The notes: a model not told the origin generated them from the letters alone. Positions 7,978 through 17,995 are shown, numbered from the stretch's first letter. The stretch is 64,000 nucleotides of DNA from Candidatus Aenigmatarchaeota archaeon (GCA_016193585.1 JACPRW010000010.1:1-64000); one strand, 5' to 3'. Program-made: numbers and translations.

Positions 7978-9021
7978 TTACTGCCCCATGACACGCATGT
8001 CGTACAGTGCCGCTACCAGCGCCCGGTGCTCTTCGGGCGCGCTTTCGGTAAAATATCGTTGCAGCGTTTCATCGCTTATCATGCCTCTGGTAGTGTCGCT
8101 ATTGAGCCTGCTGATGAGGCCGCGAAGAAACAGCGGAAAATCCTGCCCCAGTTCACGAGAAAGCGCTCCCATGAGCTGCAATCCGCCTATGCTTTGATAG
8201 GAGGGAGGCATCGCAGAGAGTCTTCCCTGAGGCACGTACAGTCCGGCAGGGAATGGTCTTGTTTCACAGGAGAGCGGAACTGCCTGAGCGATAGCTTCAT
8301 CGAGCCAAGGTGGCACGCCCCTTTGCTGCACATACAGATGGGTAAGCTCGTGCGCCATTACTTCTTTCCCTGCCGCGGGATGCATCATGATCGTCCTCGG
8401 ATGTCCCGCAGCACCGCCGGGGTAGTTGCCTAACGTCACGAGAAGCGTTTCGCGGGGAAATTCCCCGAGCACACGTTCCGTGCACCCGAGTGCATCAGGA
8501 AGGTTGTTGTATGTTCTTGAAATCGCGTCCTCATCTCCGCCCGTGACAAGAACCGGCAGTTCACGGCTCGGTGCGCTGACCGGTCGTATCGTGTACTCTC
8601 CGCGGCGCGCTTTGTCTTCCGCTGCAGCCCTGCTCATCGAAGCATCGTGGAGGAGCGCCTCGACAAACAGCGCTTCGTCTTTGTCAATGCCATTCTGGTA
8701 CCACGTCTGTTCTGTTATTGTCCGGTGCACGCCAGGGTAATGCTTCTCAATAAGACTCAGCAGGTGCAGTGCTTGTGGAGGGTAGGGCGGCGCTGCTGCT
8801 TCAGTTGGCGCTTTGATCGGCGAAGGGGCAGGCATCGGTGTTGCAGTTGCCGAAAGCGGTTGCGTGGCAAGAACATATGGTGTTTCAATGCGTGTGTAAG
8901 GTGTGTGTTCAGGCCGCGAGGTATAGGGACTGGCGCTGCACGCAATGCCGGCAACGAGTACCGCAGCGGCAGCAGTGCCAAGTACAGCAGAGTGGATTGT
9001 TGCAAGCGGCTTCATATGCAC
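7978..9021 (-). CDS. Secreted HExxH metallopeptidase (gluzincin-like)
   Basis: A 347-residue protein with a lipoprotein-like or signal N-terminus (hydrophobic residues 10-27, then Cys 28), a low-complexity Pro/Thr/Ala linker (residues 30-80) and a catalytic domain. The zinc motif HELTH is followed by PWLDEAIAQ, whose Glu is the likely third ligand; this is the MA-clan gluzincin pattern. It probably acts outside the cell. It is convergent with the Cys-rich gene, six bases apart. The ATG at 9015 is an alternative start; a TTTATTAAC promoter lies upstream. Confidence 0.7.
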   Translation of the reverse strand: MHMKPLATIHSAVLGTAAAAVLVAGIACSASPYTSRPEHTPYTRIETPYVLATQPLSATATPMPAPSPIKAPTEAAAPPYPPQALHLLSLIEKHYPGVHRTITEQTWYQNGIDKDEALFVEALLHDASMSRAAAEDKARRGEYTIRPVSAPSRELPVLVTGGDEDAISRTYNNLPDALGCTERVLGEFPRETLLVTLGNYPGGAAGHPRTIMMHPAAGKEVMAHELTHLYVQQRGVPPWLDEAIAQAVPLSCETRPFPAGLYVPQGRLSAMPPSYQSIGGLQLMGALSRELGQDFPLFLRGLISRLNSDTTRGMISDETLQRYFTESAPEEHRALVAALYDMRVMGQ

Positions 9022-9120
9022 ACTGGTAGGTTAATAAATTAATTACTATTTAGTGACTATATAAAGACTTCTGTTGTGGACGCCATACTTTATAAGGCGC
9101 GTGCTGCATGATAGATAGCG

Positions 9121-9477
9121 ATGAAAGGCCTTGAAATGCCAGTGCAGGCGGTTGTTGTTTCCACGCTGGCCGTCATTGTCTTCATATCGGTGTCATTCTT
9201 TTTCTCTTCGGCGGCGAACAGGACGAACGAACTGGAAGCGCGCAGTTATTTTCTGGAAATATGCCCGGTGATGCGGTGCGGAACGCCGGATCCGTACCAG
9301 TCTGCAGCCCATCTCGAAGTGCAGAGCAAAAAGTTCTACGATGCGTGCGTGACGCTGTATCCGGAAGCGAAACAAAACCCCCTTGCATGCATCGAACGCT
9401 GCCAGTGCGAGATAGCTGCGCCGAGCCCTGCTGCGGTGAGGAGCAAGATTGAAAGTTTTATAGATTCTATAGAATAG
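9121..9477 (+). CDS. Pilin-like or single-anchor surface protein (118 aa)
   Basis: A basic start (MKGLEMP) and one hydrophobic helix (about residues 8-30), like a class III or type IV pilin-like signal, followed by an extracellular domain with six Cys. The TATA box CTTTATAAG at 9088-9096 lies about 25 bases before the ATG. Disulfide-rich surface protein of unknown role. Confidence 0.55.
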   Translation: MKGLEMPVQAVVVSTLAVIVFISVSFFFSSAANRTNELEARSYFLEICPVMRCGTPDPYQSAAHLEVQSKKFYDACVTLYPEAKQNPLACIERCQCEIAAPSPAAVRSKIESFIDSIE

Positions 9478-9498
9478 GAACCTGAAACGGGTGTGCGT

Positions 9499-10416
9499 AT
9501 GACCTCGGTAGAAATCGTCTTCCTCGGCACGACTGCCGCGATACCGACCAAGCACCGGAACCATGCGTCAATCTACCTGAAATACCAGAGCGAAAACGAG
9601 TTCTCTTTCCTGTTCGACTGCGGCGAAGGAACGCAGCGCCAATTGTTCGCCGCGGGCCTTAATTTCATGCGGCTTAATGAAATCTTCATTAGCCACTGGC
9701 ATGCGGACCATTTCGCCGGCCTGCTCGGTCTGTTCGAAACGATGAATCTCGAGGACCGGCAGAAGCAGCTCACCATATTCGGCCCTGAAGCGGAGAAATT
9801 CGTCCCGATGCTCCTTGAGCTCGGCTATTCGACGAAGAATTTCCCCATTGTCGCGCGTGATGTCGAATACGAGGGCAGCTCGATAGAGACGCTCCTCGAA
9901 ACAGACGAGTTTGTAATTCAGGCGATACCGGCGCGGCACGGCATACCGGCGGTGAGCTACGCGTTCGTCGAGAAGGACAGGGTGAAAATCGACAAGGCAA
10001 AAGCCATGCATCTGGGCCTGCCAGAAAAAGGGCCCATCTACAAGAAAATCAAGACCGAAGGCGCTGCTGCCTTCAAGGGCGGCGAGGTGAAGCTCGAGGA
10101 CATGGCAAAGGTCGAGAAGGGGAAGAAGGTGGTATACTCAGGCGACACCATGGCGAGCAGGAACATGGTGAAGCTTGCTGAAAACGCGGACCTGCTCATC
10201 CACGACTCGACGTTCTTCGAAGGCATGGAAAAGGAAGGCTACCGCCATGCGAGCTTTGAGGAGGTCTTGCGGATTGCAAAAGAAGCGCATGCGAAGGAAG
10301 TCATCCTGACGCACATTTCGCGGCGCTACCAGGACCTCAAGGAGCTTGCCGACAAGATAAAGCCGTACCCGCACGTGAAGATGGCAAAGGACTTCATGAG
10401 AGTCGAGGTCAAATAA
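9499..10416 (+). CDS. rnz: Ribonuclease Z (tRNA 3'-end endonuclease)
   Basis: A 305-residue metallo-beta-lactamase-fold nuclease that trims tRNA precursors after the discriminator base. The zinc motif HWHADHFAG lies near residue 66, with further ligands in PARHG, SGDT, and the terminal LTHISRRY. The full family length is present. The ATG at 9499 gives MTSVEIVFLG; an in-frame GTG two codons upstream is possible. Its role matters in a genome whose tRNAs carry many insertions. Confidence 0.93.
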   Translation: MTSVEIVFLGTTAAIPTKHRNHASIYLKYQSENEFSFLFDCGEGTQRQLFAAGLNFMRLNEIFISHWHADHFAGLLGLFETMNLEDRQKQLTIFGPEAEKFVPMLLELGYSTKNFPIVARDVEYEGSSIETLLETDEFVIQAIPARHGIPAVSYAFVEKDRVKIDKAKAMHLGLPEKGPIYKKIKTEGAAAFKGGEVKLEDMAKVEKGKKVVYSGDTMASRNMVKLAENADLLIHDSTFFEGMEKEGYRHASFEEVLRIAKEAHAKEVILTHISRRYQDLKELADKIKPYPHVKMAKDFMRVEVK

Positions 10417-10455
10417 AGCTGCAGCTTTATTTCGGCACAAAAGCAATAATTCCCC

Positions 10456-13062
10456 ATGGAATGGCACCGCATCGCTGCAGCAGATGTTCTGAAAGAACTA
10501 CGGTCGGGCAGCGACGGCTTGTCGGCGAATGAAGCAACGCAGCGGCTCCGGCAGCACGGGCCCAACAAGCTCGAGGACAAGAAGCCGCCTTCTGCGCTTG
10601 CATTGTTTCTCGGCCAGTTCAGGAGCCTCCTCGTTATCATTCTGATAGCCGCGACGCTCATCTCGGCGCTCATAGGAGAATTCATCGACGCAGCAATCAT
10701 CCTCGTTATCGTCATGGTCAACGCAGTGCTCGGCTTCCTGCAAGAGCAGAAAGCTGAGCGGGCGCTTGAAGCCTTGAAGAAATTGGCTGCGCCGAACGCG
10801 GAAGTGCTCAGGAACGGCAAGGCGCTTCGTGTCCCTGCCCACGACCTCGTTCCCGGTGATATCGTCCTGCTCAAGGTCGGCGACAAGGTGCCTGCGGACT
10901 GCCGGGTCGTCGAGGAAATGAACCTCAAGGCGGACGAGGCCATCCTCACTGGCGAGTCGCTGCCAGTGAGGAAGACAGCAGACGTGATGGGCGACGTTCC
11001 GCTTGCAGAGCGGAAGAACATGCTGTTTGCAGGCACCGCGGTGGTGTATGGCCGGTGCAGCGCAGCAGTCGTCTCAACAGGCATGCAGACGGAGTTCGGC
11101 AAGATTGCACAGCTGCTCGAGACCGGCGAAGAAGCAACGCCGCTGCAGAAGAATCTTGCCGTGCTCGGCAGGCAACTCGGTCTCATGGTCATTGGAATCG
11201 CGGGAATTATCTTTGTCGCAGGCTATCTTCTCGGCGAGAAAATCGTTTCCATGCTCCTCACCTCAGTCGCGCTTGCGGTGGCTGCGATACCGGAAGGTCT
11301 GCCCGCCGTCGTGACGATAACACTCGCTATCGGCCTGCACGCCATGGCAAGGAAGCAGGCTATCATACGCAAGCTGCCTGCTGTTGAAACGCTCGGCGCA
11401 ACCGATGTCATCTGCTCTGACAAGACAGGGACCCTGACGATGAATGAGATGACCGTGACGAGGCTGTACGTTAATAGCAGAATTGTCAGCGTCACCGGCG
11501 AAGGGTACAGTACCGAAGGACGTTTCCTCATCGGCAAAAAAGCTGTGACAGCAGACGATGACATCAGGCTGCTGCTTACCGCAGGGGCGCTCTGCAACGA
11601 CGCGGACAGAGAAGCGCGGCTGGGCGACCCGACCGAGCTTGCGCTCCTTGTTTCCGCCCAGAAAGCAGGGATCGCTGACCTTCGAAAGACCGGGAAGAGA
11701 CTCGAGGAAATACCGTTCGACTCCAACAGGAAGATGATGACGGTCGTTTATGACAAGACCGCGTACACGAAAGGCGCTGTCGAGGAGGTGCTGAAGAAAT
11801 CATCCCACATCCATAAGGCCGGCGCTGCGCCGATGACCGAGCAGGACAGGAACAAGATACACGCAGTCAACAGGAAATTCGCCTCGTCAGGCCTGCGCGT
11901 GCTTGCCTGCGCATACAAGCCGCTGGGCAGGGAGAAGCTCGGCGAAGACGGCCTTGTGTTCATAGGCCTGCAGGCGATGAGAGACACGCCGCGCAAGGAA
12001 GTCAAGGATGCTGTGGAAAGGTGCAGGAGCGCTGGCATCCGTGTGGTGATGATAACCGGCGACCACAAGGATACCGCGGTCGCCGTGGCAAAGGAGCTGC
12101 ACATTCTTGAGAAAACCGATGGCGTGCTCACCGGCAACGAGCTTGACAGCCTTGACGACGACGCGTTCCTGGAGCAGGTCGACCGCGTCGCGGTGTACGC
12201 GCGCGTCTCCCCGGAGCACAAGGTCCGCATCACCGAGGCGCTCAAGAAGAGGGGGCACGTCGTAGCGATGACCGGCGACGGGGTCAATGACGCCCCTGCG
12301 CTCAAGAAAGCGGATATCGGCATCGCCATGGGCGCCACCGGCACTGACGTGACCAAGGAAGCGAGCGACATGGTGCTCGTCGATGACAACTTCTCCTCCA
12401 TTGTCGCTGCGGTGGAGGAGGGAAGGACCATCTACGACAACATCAAGAAGTTCGTCTATTATCTGCTGTCGGCAAACATCGGCGAAGTCCTCATTATTTT
12501 CCTCACGCTGGTCGCCGCACTCGTGATGGGGTCGCCGCTGCTCCTGCCGCTGCTCCCGATTCACCTGCTCTGGATAAACCTTCTTACCGACGGGTTCCCG
12601 GCCCTGGCACTGGGCGTGGAACCAGCAGAGCCTGATGTCATGAAGCGCCGTCCGAGAAACCCGGATGAGCGCATACTGAACAGGCATTCGCTCTCGTTCA
12701 TCATGTTCCGCGCGTTCATCATAGCAGGCGGCACACTGGTGCTCTTTTACGCATACCTGCCGGCAGGCACCGAAAAGGCGCGGACCGTGGCGTTCACGGT
12801 GCTCGTATGCTTCGAGCTGTTCGCCGCGCTGAGCATGAGGAGCTTGCATCCAATTGCATCGGTCGGGTTCTTTTCGAACAGAAAGCTCGTTGCAGCGGTG
12901 GCATCGTCTATTGCACTCCAGCTGCTGGTGCTCTACACGCCGCTCAGCACGCTCTTCGAAACGATTCCCCTGCCTGCCGAAGACCTGGCGATCATCGTTG
13001 TGGCCGCGTCAACCGCATTCCTTGCACTGGAAGCCAGAAAGATGTGGAGGAGAGTTAATTAA
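10456..13062 (+). CDS. Calcium-type P-type cation ATPase (P2A-like)
   Basis: An 868-residue integral membrane pump. Domains in order: N-terminal cation-ATPase domain, actuator domain with LTGES, helix 4 with PEGLPA (a SERCA-type ion-binding helix), phosphorylation site DKTGTLT, nucleotide domain, hinge [12 protein letters not shown], then helices 5-10 including [13 protein letters not shown]. The M4 and M6 signatures match calcium pumps, though Mn2+ or other cations are possible. The 3' end runs into a TATAG-bounded hairpin element. Confidence 0.9.
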   Translation: MEWHRIAAADVLKELRSGSDGLSANEATQRLRQHGPNKLEDKKPPSALALFLGQFRSLLVIILIAATLISALIGEFIDAAIILVIVMVNAVLGFLQEQKAERALEALKKLAAPNAEVLRNGKALRVPAHDLVPGDIVLLKVGDKVPADCRVVEEMNLKADEAILTGESLPVRKTADVMGDVPLAERKNMLFAGTAVVYGRCSAAVVSTGMQTEFGKIAQLLETGEEATPLQKNLAVLGRQLGLMVIGIAGIIFVAGYLLGEKIVSMLLTSVALAVAAIPEGLPAVVTITLAIGLHAMARKQAIIRKLPAVETLGATDVICSDKTGTLTMNEMTVTRLYVNSRIVSVTGEGYSTEGRFLIGKKAVTADDDIRLLLTAGALCNDADREARLGDPTELALLVSAQKAGIADLRKTGKRLEEIPFDSNRKMMTVVYDKTAYTKGAVEEVLKKSSHIHKAGAAPMTEQDRNKIHAVNRKFASSGLRVLACAYKPLGREKLGEDGLVFIGLQAMRDTPRKEVKDAVERCRSAGIRVVMITGDHKDTAVAVAKELHILEKTDGVLTGNELDSLDDDAFLEQVDRVAVYARVSPEHKVRITEALKKRGHVVAMTGDGVNDAPALKKADIGIAMGATGTDVTKEASDMVLVDDNFSSIVAAVEEGRTIYDNIKKFVYYLLSANIGEVLIIFLTLVAALVMGSPLLLPLLPIHLLWINLLTDGFPALALGVEPAEPDVMKRRPRNPDERILNRHSLSFIMFRAFIIAGGTLVLFYAYLPAGTEKARTVAFTVLVCFELFAALSMRSLHPIASVGFFSNRKLVAAVASSIALQLLVLYTPLSTLFETIPLPAEDLAIIVVAASTAFLALEARKMWRRVN

Positions 13063-13160
13063 TATAGATAATTGCGCAGCTTATGTCGTATTAACGCGCA
13101 ATTTTCTATAGGTGAATTGCAAATAATATCAGGATATAACCAGTGCAATTCACCATATAA
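13063..13160. repeat. Double-hairpin element E1 (TATAG...CTATA)
   Basis: Two adjacent hairpins: 13063-13110 (arms ATTGCGC/GCGCAAT) and 13111-13154 (arms GGTGAATTGCA/TGCAATTCACC). The loops can pair with each other: GTATTA with TAATAT (one G:U), and TTAT with ATAA. The first hairpin is repeated, interrupted, inside ridA near 29467. The right end (ACCATATAAACC) forms the TATA box of the next gene. Confidence 0.75.
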
Positions 13161-13184
13161 ACCGCAGGGAACAAGAGTAACGCA

Positions 13185-15134
13185 ATGAAGGCACCTCGTT
13201 CATTGCGTTGCAAAGGCGTTTCGTCGGCTATAACCGCCATCGTACTTGTCATGCTCACGGTCATCGTCATGGGCATCATATCCTCGTGGATAACCGCTAC
13301 CTCGGCAGAACGGACGAGGAGCGCCGTGAATTTCTCGCAGAGCAAATTCGCCTGCCAGCGCGCAGAAATGTACGTGAGCAACGTCTCCTTCGACTGCGGC
13401 GGTTCGTGCTTCACGGGCGTGCCCTACAGCATCAACGCGACGATAGAGAATTCGGGGACGGCGGGCGTGAACATCGGCAACATCTTCCTCACCATGAACG
13501 ACGGCATCGCGTACAAGACCGATGGCAATACGTCCACGCTGGCGAGCGGCGACATCGAGACGAAACGCTTCAACGCCATCCAGATATTCTCGAGTCCGAA
13601 GATGCCCACTGAGACCATGAACACGCGGAAAGCATACAGTAACGACAGCAACACGACGGGATTGTGGCACTTCGACGACGGCACGGGGAATAGTGCAACA
13701 GATTCAGCGAGGGGCAACACCGGAACGCTCCAGAACGGCACCACCGCATGCAACGGCGCTGCAGCTCAATGCCCTGTGTGGAATTCCTCAGGCAAATTCG
13801 GCTATGCGATAAGCTTTGACGGTATCAACGACTTCGTAAGCATGAGCGCAACGAGCTTCAGCAACACCACGGCGACGGTCGAGGCGCACGTCGAGTTCGA
13901 CCGGAACACCTCGTCCGACAACTTCACCATCATCGCGACGCCGAGCCAAATAAGCAACACCCACGCCGGCCTCGTCGGCCTGTGGCACTTTGAGGAGAAC
14001 TCGACCGCCTCTGGAGGGGTCAAGGACGGGAGCACATACGGGAATAACGGCACCGCTACTGGAAGCCCGTATTTCAACACCAGCGGAAGGTTTGGCAGCA
14101 CGTGGACAATGGATGGTATAAATGACTATATAGATATCGGCAGCCAGAGTTCTTTGACATTCGCAAGCAGATCGTTTAGCGTAAGTGCTTGGGTTAGATT
14201 GAACGGACTTGCTAACGATGGTGTGGATGAAGGAATAGTAGCTGATTATCGCGGATCCGATGCAAGGTGGATACTCCTAAAATTTAGAAATGCCAATGGT
14301 GTCTTTCAATTTGGGCTCGACACAAATGGTGCGTGGGCTCCTGAGAGAACTGCAGAGAGCATTACAATTCCTGTTGTAGACATGTGGTATTATGTTGTCG
14401 GGACTTATGATCATTCCACCGGAGATATAAAAATATATGTCAATGGCGTCTTTGAAAAGGTATCTACAGGCTCTCCGTTAAGTATCGGTGCTGTTAACGA
14501 TGTAACAATAGGCAATTGGTATAATTTGGTAAGCAGACCAACCGATGGTGTTGCTCCAGTTAATGGCACCATCGACGAGGTCGCCATCTACAACAGAAGC
14601 TTGAGCGAGGCAGAAGTCCGCGACCTCTACCTCGGCGGGCTCTCGCTGCACAAGTACGGCGACCAGCTCCGTTTCGTCGCCGGCAACGCTACGTTGGCGT
14701 ACAATGTGTCGGGGTGGTCGGGGTGGCACCACGTGGCAGGGGCGTATGACTCGTCAACAGCAGCCCTGTACGCCGACGGCGACATTGTCAACACCACGGT
14801 GGCGCGGGGCATCGTGAAGCTCGGCACGAGCTCGTTCGTCGGCGGCATGTACAATTCGAGCAAGAACCTCACGCTCATCGGCACCGTGGACGAGGTGCGG
14901 GTCAGCAACATTACCCGCAACTTCACGGCGACGCTCAACTACACGGTCAGCTACCCGAACATACGGTACGTCCGGCTCTACAACCAGTCGGGGCAGCTCG
15001 AGAACGTGTCTGATGTTGGCAGCGCTGGCGCCGGCTCGTTCAGCGCCGCGCGCTCCGTCAATACGGGCGCCCAAGGACGGCGGGAAGTGCAGCGCGACGT
15101 CGGCGCTGGAGAAGATAAGCTTTTCGGCGGCTAA
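13185..15134 (+). CDS. Pilin-like surface protein with nested LamG domains (copy A), C-terminus out of frame
   Basis: An exported protein with a class III/pilin-type N-terminus (KGVSSAITAIV, hydrophobic to about residue 37), a pilin-like beta domain to about residue 130, and two concanavalin-type LamG segments (HFDDGTGNSATD near 160, HFEENSTASGG near 268). The second LamG appears inserted within the first: ATPSQ and LSLHKYGDQ would otherwise join. The open frame ends at 15134, but the conserved pilin C-terminus (ALEKISFSAANCPEVSDTYP to INCVT, stop at 15198) lies in another frame. Relative to copy B, about 25 bases are missing at 15072. Probably a surface adhesin or pilus component. Confidence 0.7.
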   Translation: MKAPRSLRCKGVSSAITAIVLVMLTVIVMGIISSWITATSAERTRSAVNFSQSKFACQRAEMYVSNVSFDCGGSCFTGVPYSINATIENSGTAGVNIGNIFLTMNDGIAYKTDGNTSTLASGDIETKRFNAIQIFSSPKMPTETMNTRKAYSNDSNTTGLWHFDDGTGNSATDSARGNTGTLQNGTTACNGAAAQCPVWNSSGKFGYAISFDGINDFVSMSATSFSNTTATVEAHVEFDRNTSSDNFTIIATPSQISNTHAGLVGLWHFEENSTASGGVKDGSTYGNNGTATGSPYFNTSGRFGSTWTMDGINDYIDIGSQSSLTFASRSFSVSAWVRLNGLANDGVDEGIVADYRGSDARWILLKFRNANGVFQFGLDTNGAWAPERTAESITIPVVDMWYYVVGTYDHSTGDIKIYVNGVFEKVSTGSPLSIGAVNDVTIGNWYNLVSRPTDGVAPVNGTIDEVAIYNRSLSEAEVRDLYLGGLSLHKYGDQLRFVAGNATLAYNVSGWSGWHHVAGAYDSSTAALYADGDIVNTTVARGIVKLGTSSFVGGMYNSSKNLTLIGTVDEVRVSNITRNFTATLNYTVSYPNIRYVRLYNQSGQLENVSDVGSAGAGSFSAARSVNTGAQGRREVQRDVGAGEDKLFGG

Positions 15135-15198
15135 TTGCCCCGAGGTGAGCGACACGTATCCGGGGAGCGACGTATACTTTATTAATTGTGTGACGTAG
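15106..15198 (+). other. Pilin 3'-end segment R1
   Basis: A frame shifted relative to pilin copy A encodes LEKISFSAANCPEVSDTYPG and ends INCVT. Homologous segments recur at 16354-16470, 17823-17982, 18488-18604 and about 19995-20016. Base changes between copies are mostly synonymous, so these are real coding pieces. Confidence 0.7.
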
Positions 15199-15295
15199 CG
15201 CCACATGTGATACAGGTGCTTTGGTATATAAAGTACCAAAATATTGGTAAAGTATTTAAAGTTATAATATGATTATACCAATAAAGTGGTATAAA

Positions 15296-15742
15296 ATGGT
15301 TTCAGTTGAAACTTTATTGAAAGAAGGCAAAGTGAGCAGAATAAGAGAGCTGGAAGTTGAGCGCTATATCAATTTCTTTGAGAATTCAACCAGAGACAAT
15401 CTTGAACATTGTAAAGCAACTATAAAGACCTTTCCGCGTTGGAGCATTATTTCCGGCTATTATGCAATGCACGATATTACGAAGCTTCTTATCGCGAAGA
15501 AATTCAGGCTCAAAATTGAACTCGAAGTCCATGCAACCACAATAAAGGTGCTGAGAGAACTCGTAAAAGACAAGGAGGTAACAAAACTTATCGAGAAAGG
15601 CTACAGGGAATTTATTTCGTTGGCAAACGATTTAGCAGAAGCAAAGAGGCAGGCGCACCAAGGCACAGTATTATACAGGTACAGCATTCATGCGCGAACG
15701 CTTCCAAAAATTGTCGGAAGAATTTCTTCTGGAAACTGTTAA
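15296..15742 (+). CDS. HEPN-domain toxin of a HEPN/MNT module (apparent frameshift)
   Basis: A helical protein of the HEPN type, the presumed RNase toxin or nucleotidylation target of the neighbouring MNT gene. The frame stays open to 15742. From about 15690 another frame reads FMRERFQKLSEEFLLE and NPYMKQIRKLL to a TGA at 15788, which overlaps the MNT start (ATGA). That is the typical HEPN C-terminus and the typical operon junction, so the gene is probably frameshifted near 15685. The ATG at 15296 is preferred over 15269 because a TATA element (GTATTTAAAG) lies at 15250-15262. A/T-rich compared with the pilins. Confidence 0.7.
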   Translation: MVSVETLLKEGKVSRIRELEVERYINFFENSTRDNLEHCKATIKTFPRWSIISGYYAMHDITKLLIAKKFRLKIELEVHATTIKVLRELVKDKEVTKLIEKGYREFISLANDLAEAKRQAHQGTVLYRYSIHARTLPKIVGRISSGNC

Positions 15743-15784
15743 TCCTTACATGAAACAAATCAGGAAACTTCTGGGTGAAACAAA

Positions 15785-16348
15785 ATGATCAACCAGGTAT
15801 TTGATAGCGGCTCTTTCAAGATACTTGCACTGTTTTCGGTTTCCCCCGGATCAAGATTCAGGAGAAAGGAAATAAAAGAAAGAACACGAATGCACAACAT
15901 TCCTCTTGATAGCGCACTTGCAAGGCTCGTCAGTTCGGGGGTCATTAAAAAAGAAAAGGGTTTGTTTTCAGTAAATCTCGAAAATAACTATGCAGAACAT
16001 ATCATAGCCATTCTGTCATCACAGCACAGGTATCTGAAAAACCTGCCGTTCGATGTGTACTTTCTACTTGCCGACGCGGTTAATGAGCTTTCTAACGTCA
16101 AAGGCCTTGAATTATGGCTTTTCGGTTCTTATTCAAAAATGGTGTACAACGAAAGATCGGACGTGGATCTCGCGCTGCTGGTTTCTCGGGGACCCGACAA
16201 AAAGCATATCCAAAAGGTACTCAGAAAGCTTGAGAAGCACTATCTTAAGGAAATAGAAGAACATTTTTTTGATGTGCACGAATTTTACAAAAACAAAAAG
16301 GACCCTCTTGTAAAAGAGATAATGCGGAATGGCGTAAGGCTTATGTAA
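15785..16348 (+). CDS. Minimal nucleotidyltransferase antitoxin (MNT) with N-terminal winged helix
   Basis: A 187-residue protein. Residues 8-70 look like a winged helix-turn-helix (RRKEIKERT, LARLVSSGVIKKEKG). The C-terminal half holds the nucleotidyltransferase core LWLFGSYSKM followed by SDVDLALLV, the GSxS...DxD signature. MNT partners neutralise HEPN toxins by nucleotidylating them; the winged helix suggests autoregulation. The stop is followed within six bases by a pilin 3'-end fragment. Confidence 0.85.
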   Translation: MINQVFDSGSFKILALFSVSPGSRFRRKEIKERTRMHNIPLDSALARLVSSGVIKKEKGLFSVNLENNYAEHIIAILSSQHRYLKNLPFDVYFLLADAVNELSNVKGLELWLFGSYSKMVYNERSDVDLALLVSRGPDKKHIQKVLRKLEKHYLKEIEEHFFDVHEFYKNKKDPLVKEIMRNGVRLM

Positions 16349-16353
16349 ACAAA

Positions 16354-16470
16354 GTGAAGTACACCGCGCTTGCTGGGCTTGATAAGATCAGCTACTCGGC
16401 AACAAACTGCCCGGAGGTGACGGACACGTACGCGGGAGGCGACGTGTACTTCGCCAACTGCGTGACGTGA
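16354..16470 (+). pseudogene. Pilin 3'-end segment R2 (orphan C-terminal fragment)
   Basis: Starts six bases after the MNT stop and encodes KYTALAGLDKISYSATNCPE through ANCVT. Only the last ~38 codons of a pilin-like gene are present, with no start or signal peptide. Confidence 0.7.
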
Positions 16471-16474
16471 GCAA

Positions 16475-16577
16475 TATATAGAGAATTGCATTGATTATGT
16501 TACATGAAAATGCAATTCGCTATATAGGATTTGCACGATATTTTATGTAACATATCTTGTGCAAATCCTAATATAGC
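16475..16577. repeat. Double-hairpin element E2 with strongly complementary loops
   Basis: Hairpin 1 (about 16477-16524, arms GAATTGCAT/ATGCAATTC) and hairpin 2 (16527-16569, arms GGATTTGCA/TGCAAATCC). The loop TATGTTACAT (16496-16505) is the exact complement of ATGTAACATA (16545-16554), and pairing can continue into AAAAT/ATTTT past one bulge. The element ends with an AATATAG box 5' of pilin copy B. Confidence 0.85.
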
Positions 16578-16610
16578 AGGGTCACCAATAGCTTGCTAGC
16601 GGGGCATCGT

Positions 16611-17894
16611 ATGAAACGCAAGGGAGATTCGACACTCATCACGGCGATTCTGCTCATACTCGTCAGCATCATTGTCGCAAGCATGGTGTCGTCGTGGATT
16701 TCGGCGACGTCGGCAGAGCGGGCGCGGACCGTGGCGAATGCCACGTACAGCAAGCTCGCCTGCCAGCAGGCCGGCATATTTGTGACGAACGTCTCCTTCG
16801 ACTGCAGCGGCTCGTGCTTTAGTGGCGTGCCCTACAGCATCAACGCGACTATCGAGAACACCGGCACTGCAGGCGTGAGCCTGGCGAATCTCTTTCTGAC
16901 GATGAACGACGGCATCGCGTACAAGACCGATGGCAATACGTCCACGCTGGCGAGCGGCGACATCGAGACGAAACGCTTCAATGCGATTCAGATAACGTCG
17001 TTCCCGAGGATGCCGACCGAAACGATGGACACCAGAAAGCAGTACGTCAATGACACGAATACGGTGCTGTTATTCCATTTCGAAGACGGGAACGGGACAT
17101 CGGTTACCGATGCGGCGCTGAACAACACCGGCACGCTCGTGAACAGCACGACAGGGAGCTGCACCGGCACTGCGGCAGCAAACCAGTGCCCGCGGTGGAA
17201 CGCGTCAGGCCGATTCGGCGTTGCCCTTTCGTTTGACGGCGTCAACGACTATGGCAACGTCACAAGCTCCTTCTCCTTCAATTTCACGGGCAACCTGACA
17301 CTTGAGGCATGGGTGTATTTCAACGGCCTGAATCCAGGAACGCAGGACATTGTCGGCAAACACAACCTGACGCAGGGATACGGCCTTGGCAAGACAGCAG
17401 GAAACAATTTCGTGTTCCTTATCGGAAACAATACGGGTTTGAACGTGACCGGCACGACGACCATTGCGGCCGGCCGCTGGTATCACGTCGCCGGTGCGTG
17501 GAACGGCACCCAGGCGAGGCTGTTCGTTGACGGTGCCGAAGAAGGAAGCGCAGACATGAACGGCACGCTCGTGAACGGGAACAGGCCACTGCTCATCGGC
17601 GCGTCGTACGATTTTAGCTCATTCCTGAACGGCACGATAGACGAGGTGCGGCTGACCAATATGTCGAGAAGTTTCAATACAACGCTCAACTACACGGTCA
17701 GCTACCCGAACATACGGTACGTCCGGCTCTACAACCAGTCGGGGCAGCTCGAGAACGTGTCTGATGTTGGCAGCGCTGGCGCCGGCTCGTTCAGCGCCGC
17801 GCGCTCCGTCAATACGGGCGCCGCACCATCGAGCAGTGGCACCCGTACAAGGACGGCGGGCGCTGCGTGGCAACGAGCGCGCTGGAGAAGGTGA
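16611..17894 (+). CDS. Pilin-like surface protein with one LamG domain (copy B), C-terminus out of frame
   Basis: A paralogue of copy A: pilin-type N-terminus (MKRKGDSTLITAI, hydrophobic to about residue 34), pilin-like domain, then a single LamG domain (HFEDGNGTS through GTIDEVRLTN). Blocks of DNA are identical to copy A, including 141 bases (17682-17822), which implies recent gene conversion. The frame stops at 17894, but the conserved tail (TIEQWHPYKDGGRC, then NCPEVSDTYYG to NCVASGS, stop 17982) continues in another frame, as if one base were missing near 17825. ATG 16611 chosen from the KRKG signal context. Confidence 0.75.
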   Translation: MKRKGDSTLITAILLILVSIIVASMVSSWISATSAERARTVANATYSKLACQQAGIFVTNVSFDCSGSCFSGVPYSINATIENTGTAGVSLANLFLTMNDGIAYKTDGNTSTLASGDIETKRFNAIQITSFPRMPTETMDTRKQYVNDTNTVLLFHFEDGNGTSVTDAALNNTGTLVNSTTGSCTGTAAANQCPRWNASGRFGVALSFDGVNDYGNVTSSFSFNFTGNLTLEAWVYFNGLNPGTQDIVGKHNLTQGYGLGKTAGNNFVFLIGNNTGLNVTGTTTIAAGRWYHVAGAWNGTQARLFVDGAEEGSADMNGTLVNGNRPLLIGASYDFSSFLNGTIDEVRLTNMSRSFNTTLNYTVSYPNIRYVRLYNQSGQLENVSDVGSAGAGSFSAARSVNTGAAPSSSGTRTRTAGAAWQRARWRR

Positions 17895-17982
17895 GCTTCT
17901 CGACCGTGAATTGCCCCGAGGTGAGCGATACCTACTACGGCAATGACGTCTTCTTCGCCAACTGCGTGGCGTCTGGAAGCTA
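17823..17982 (+). other. Pilin 3'-end segment R3
   Basis: The C-terminal coding segment of pilin copy B in a shifted frame (IEQWHPYKDGGRC through NCVASGS). It lies 13 bases from the end of the convergent HicA gene. Confidence 0.7.
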
Positions 17983-17995
17983 AAGTTTTGCAAAA

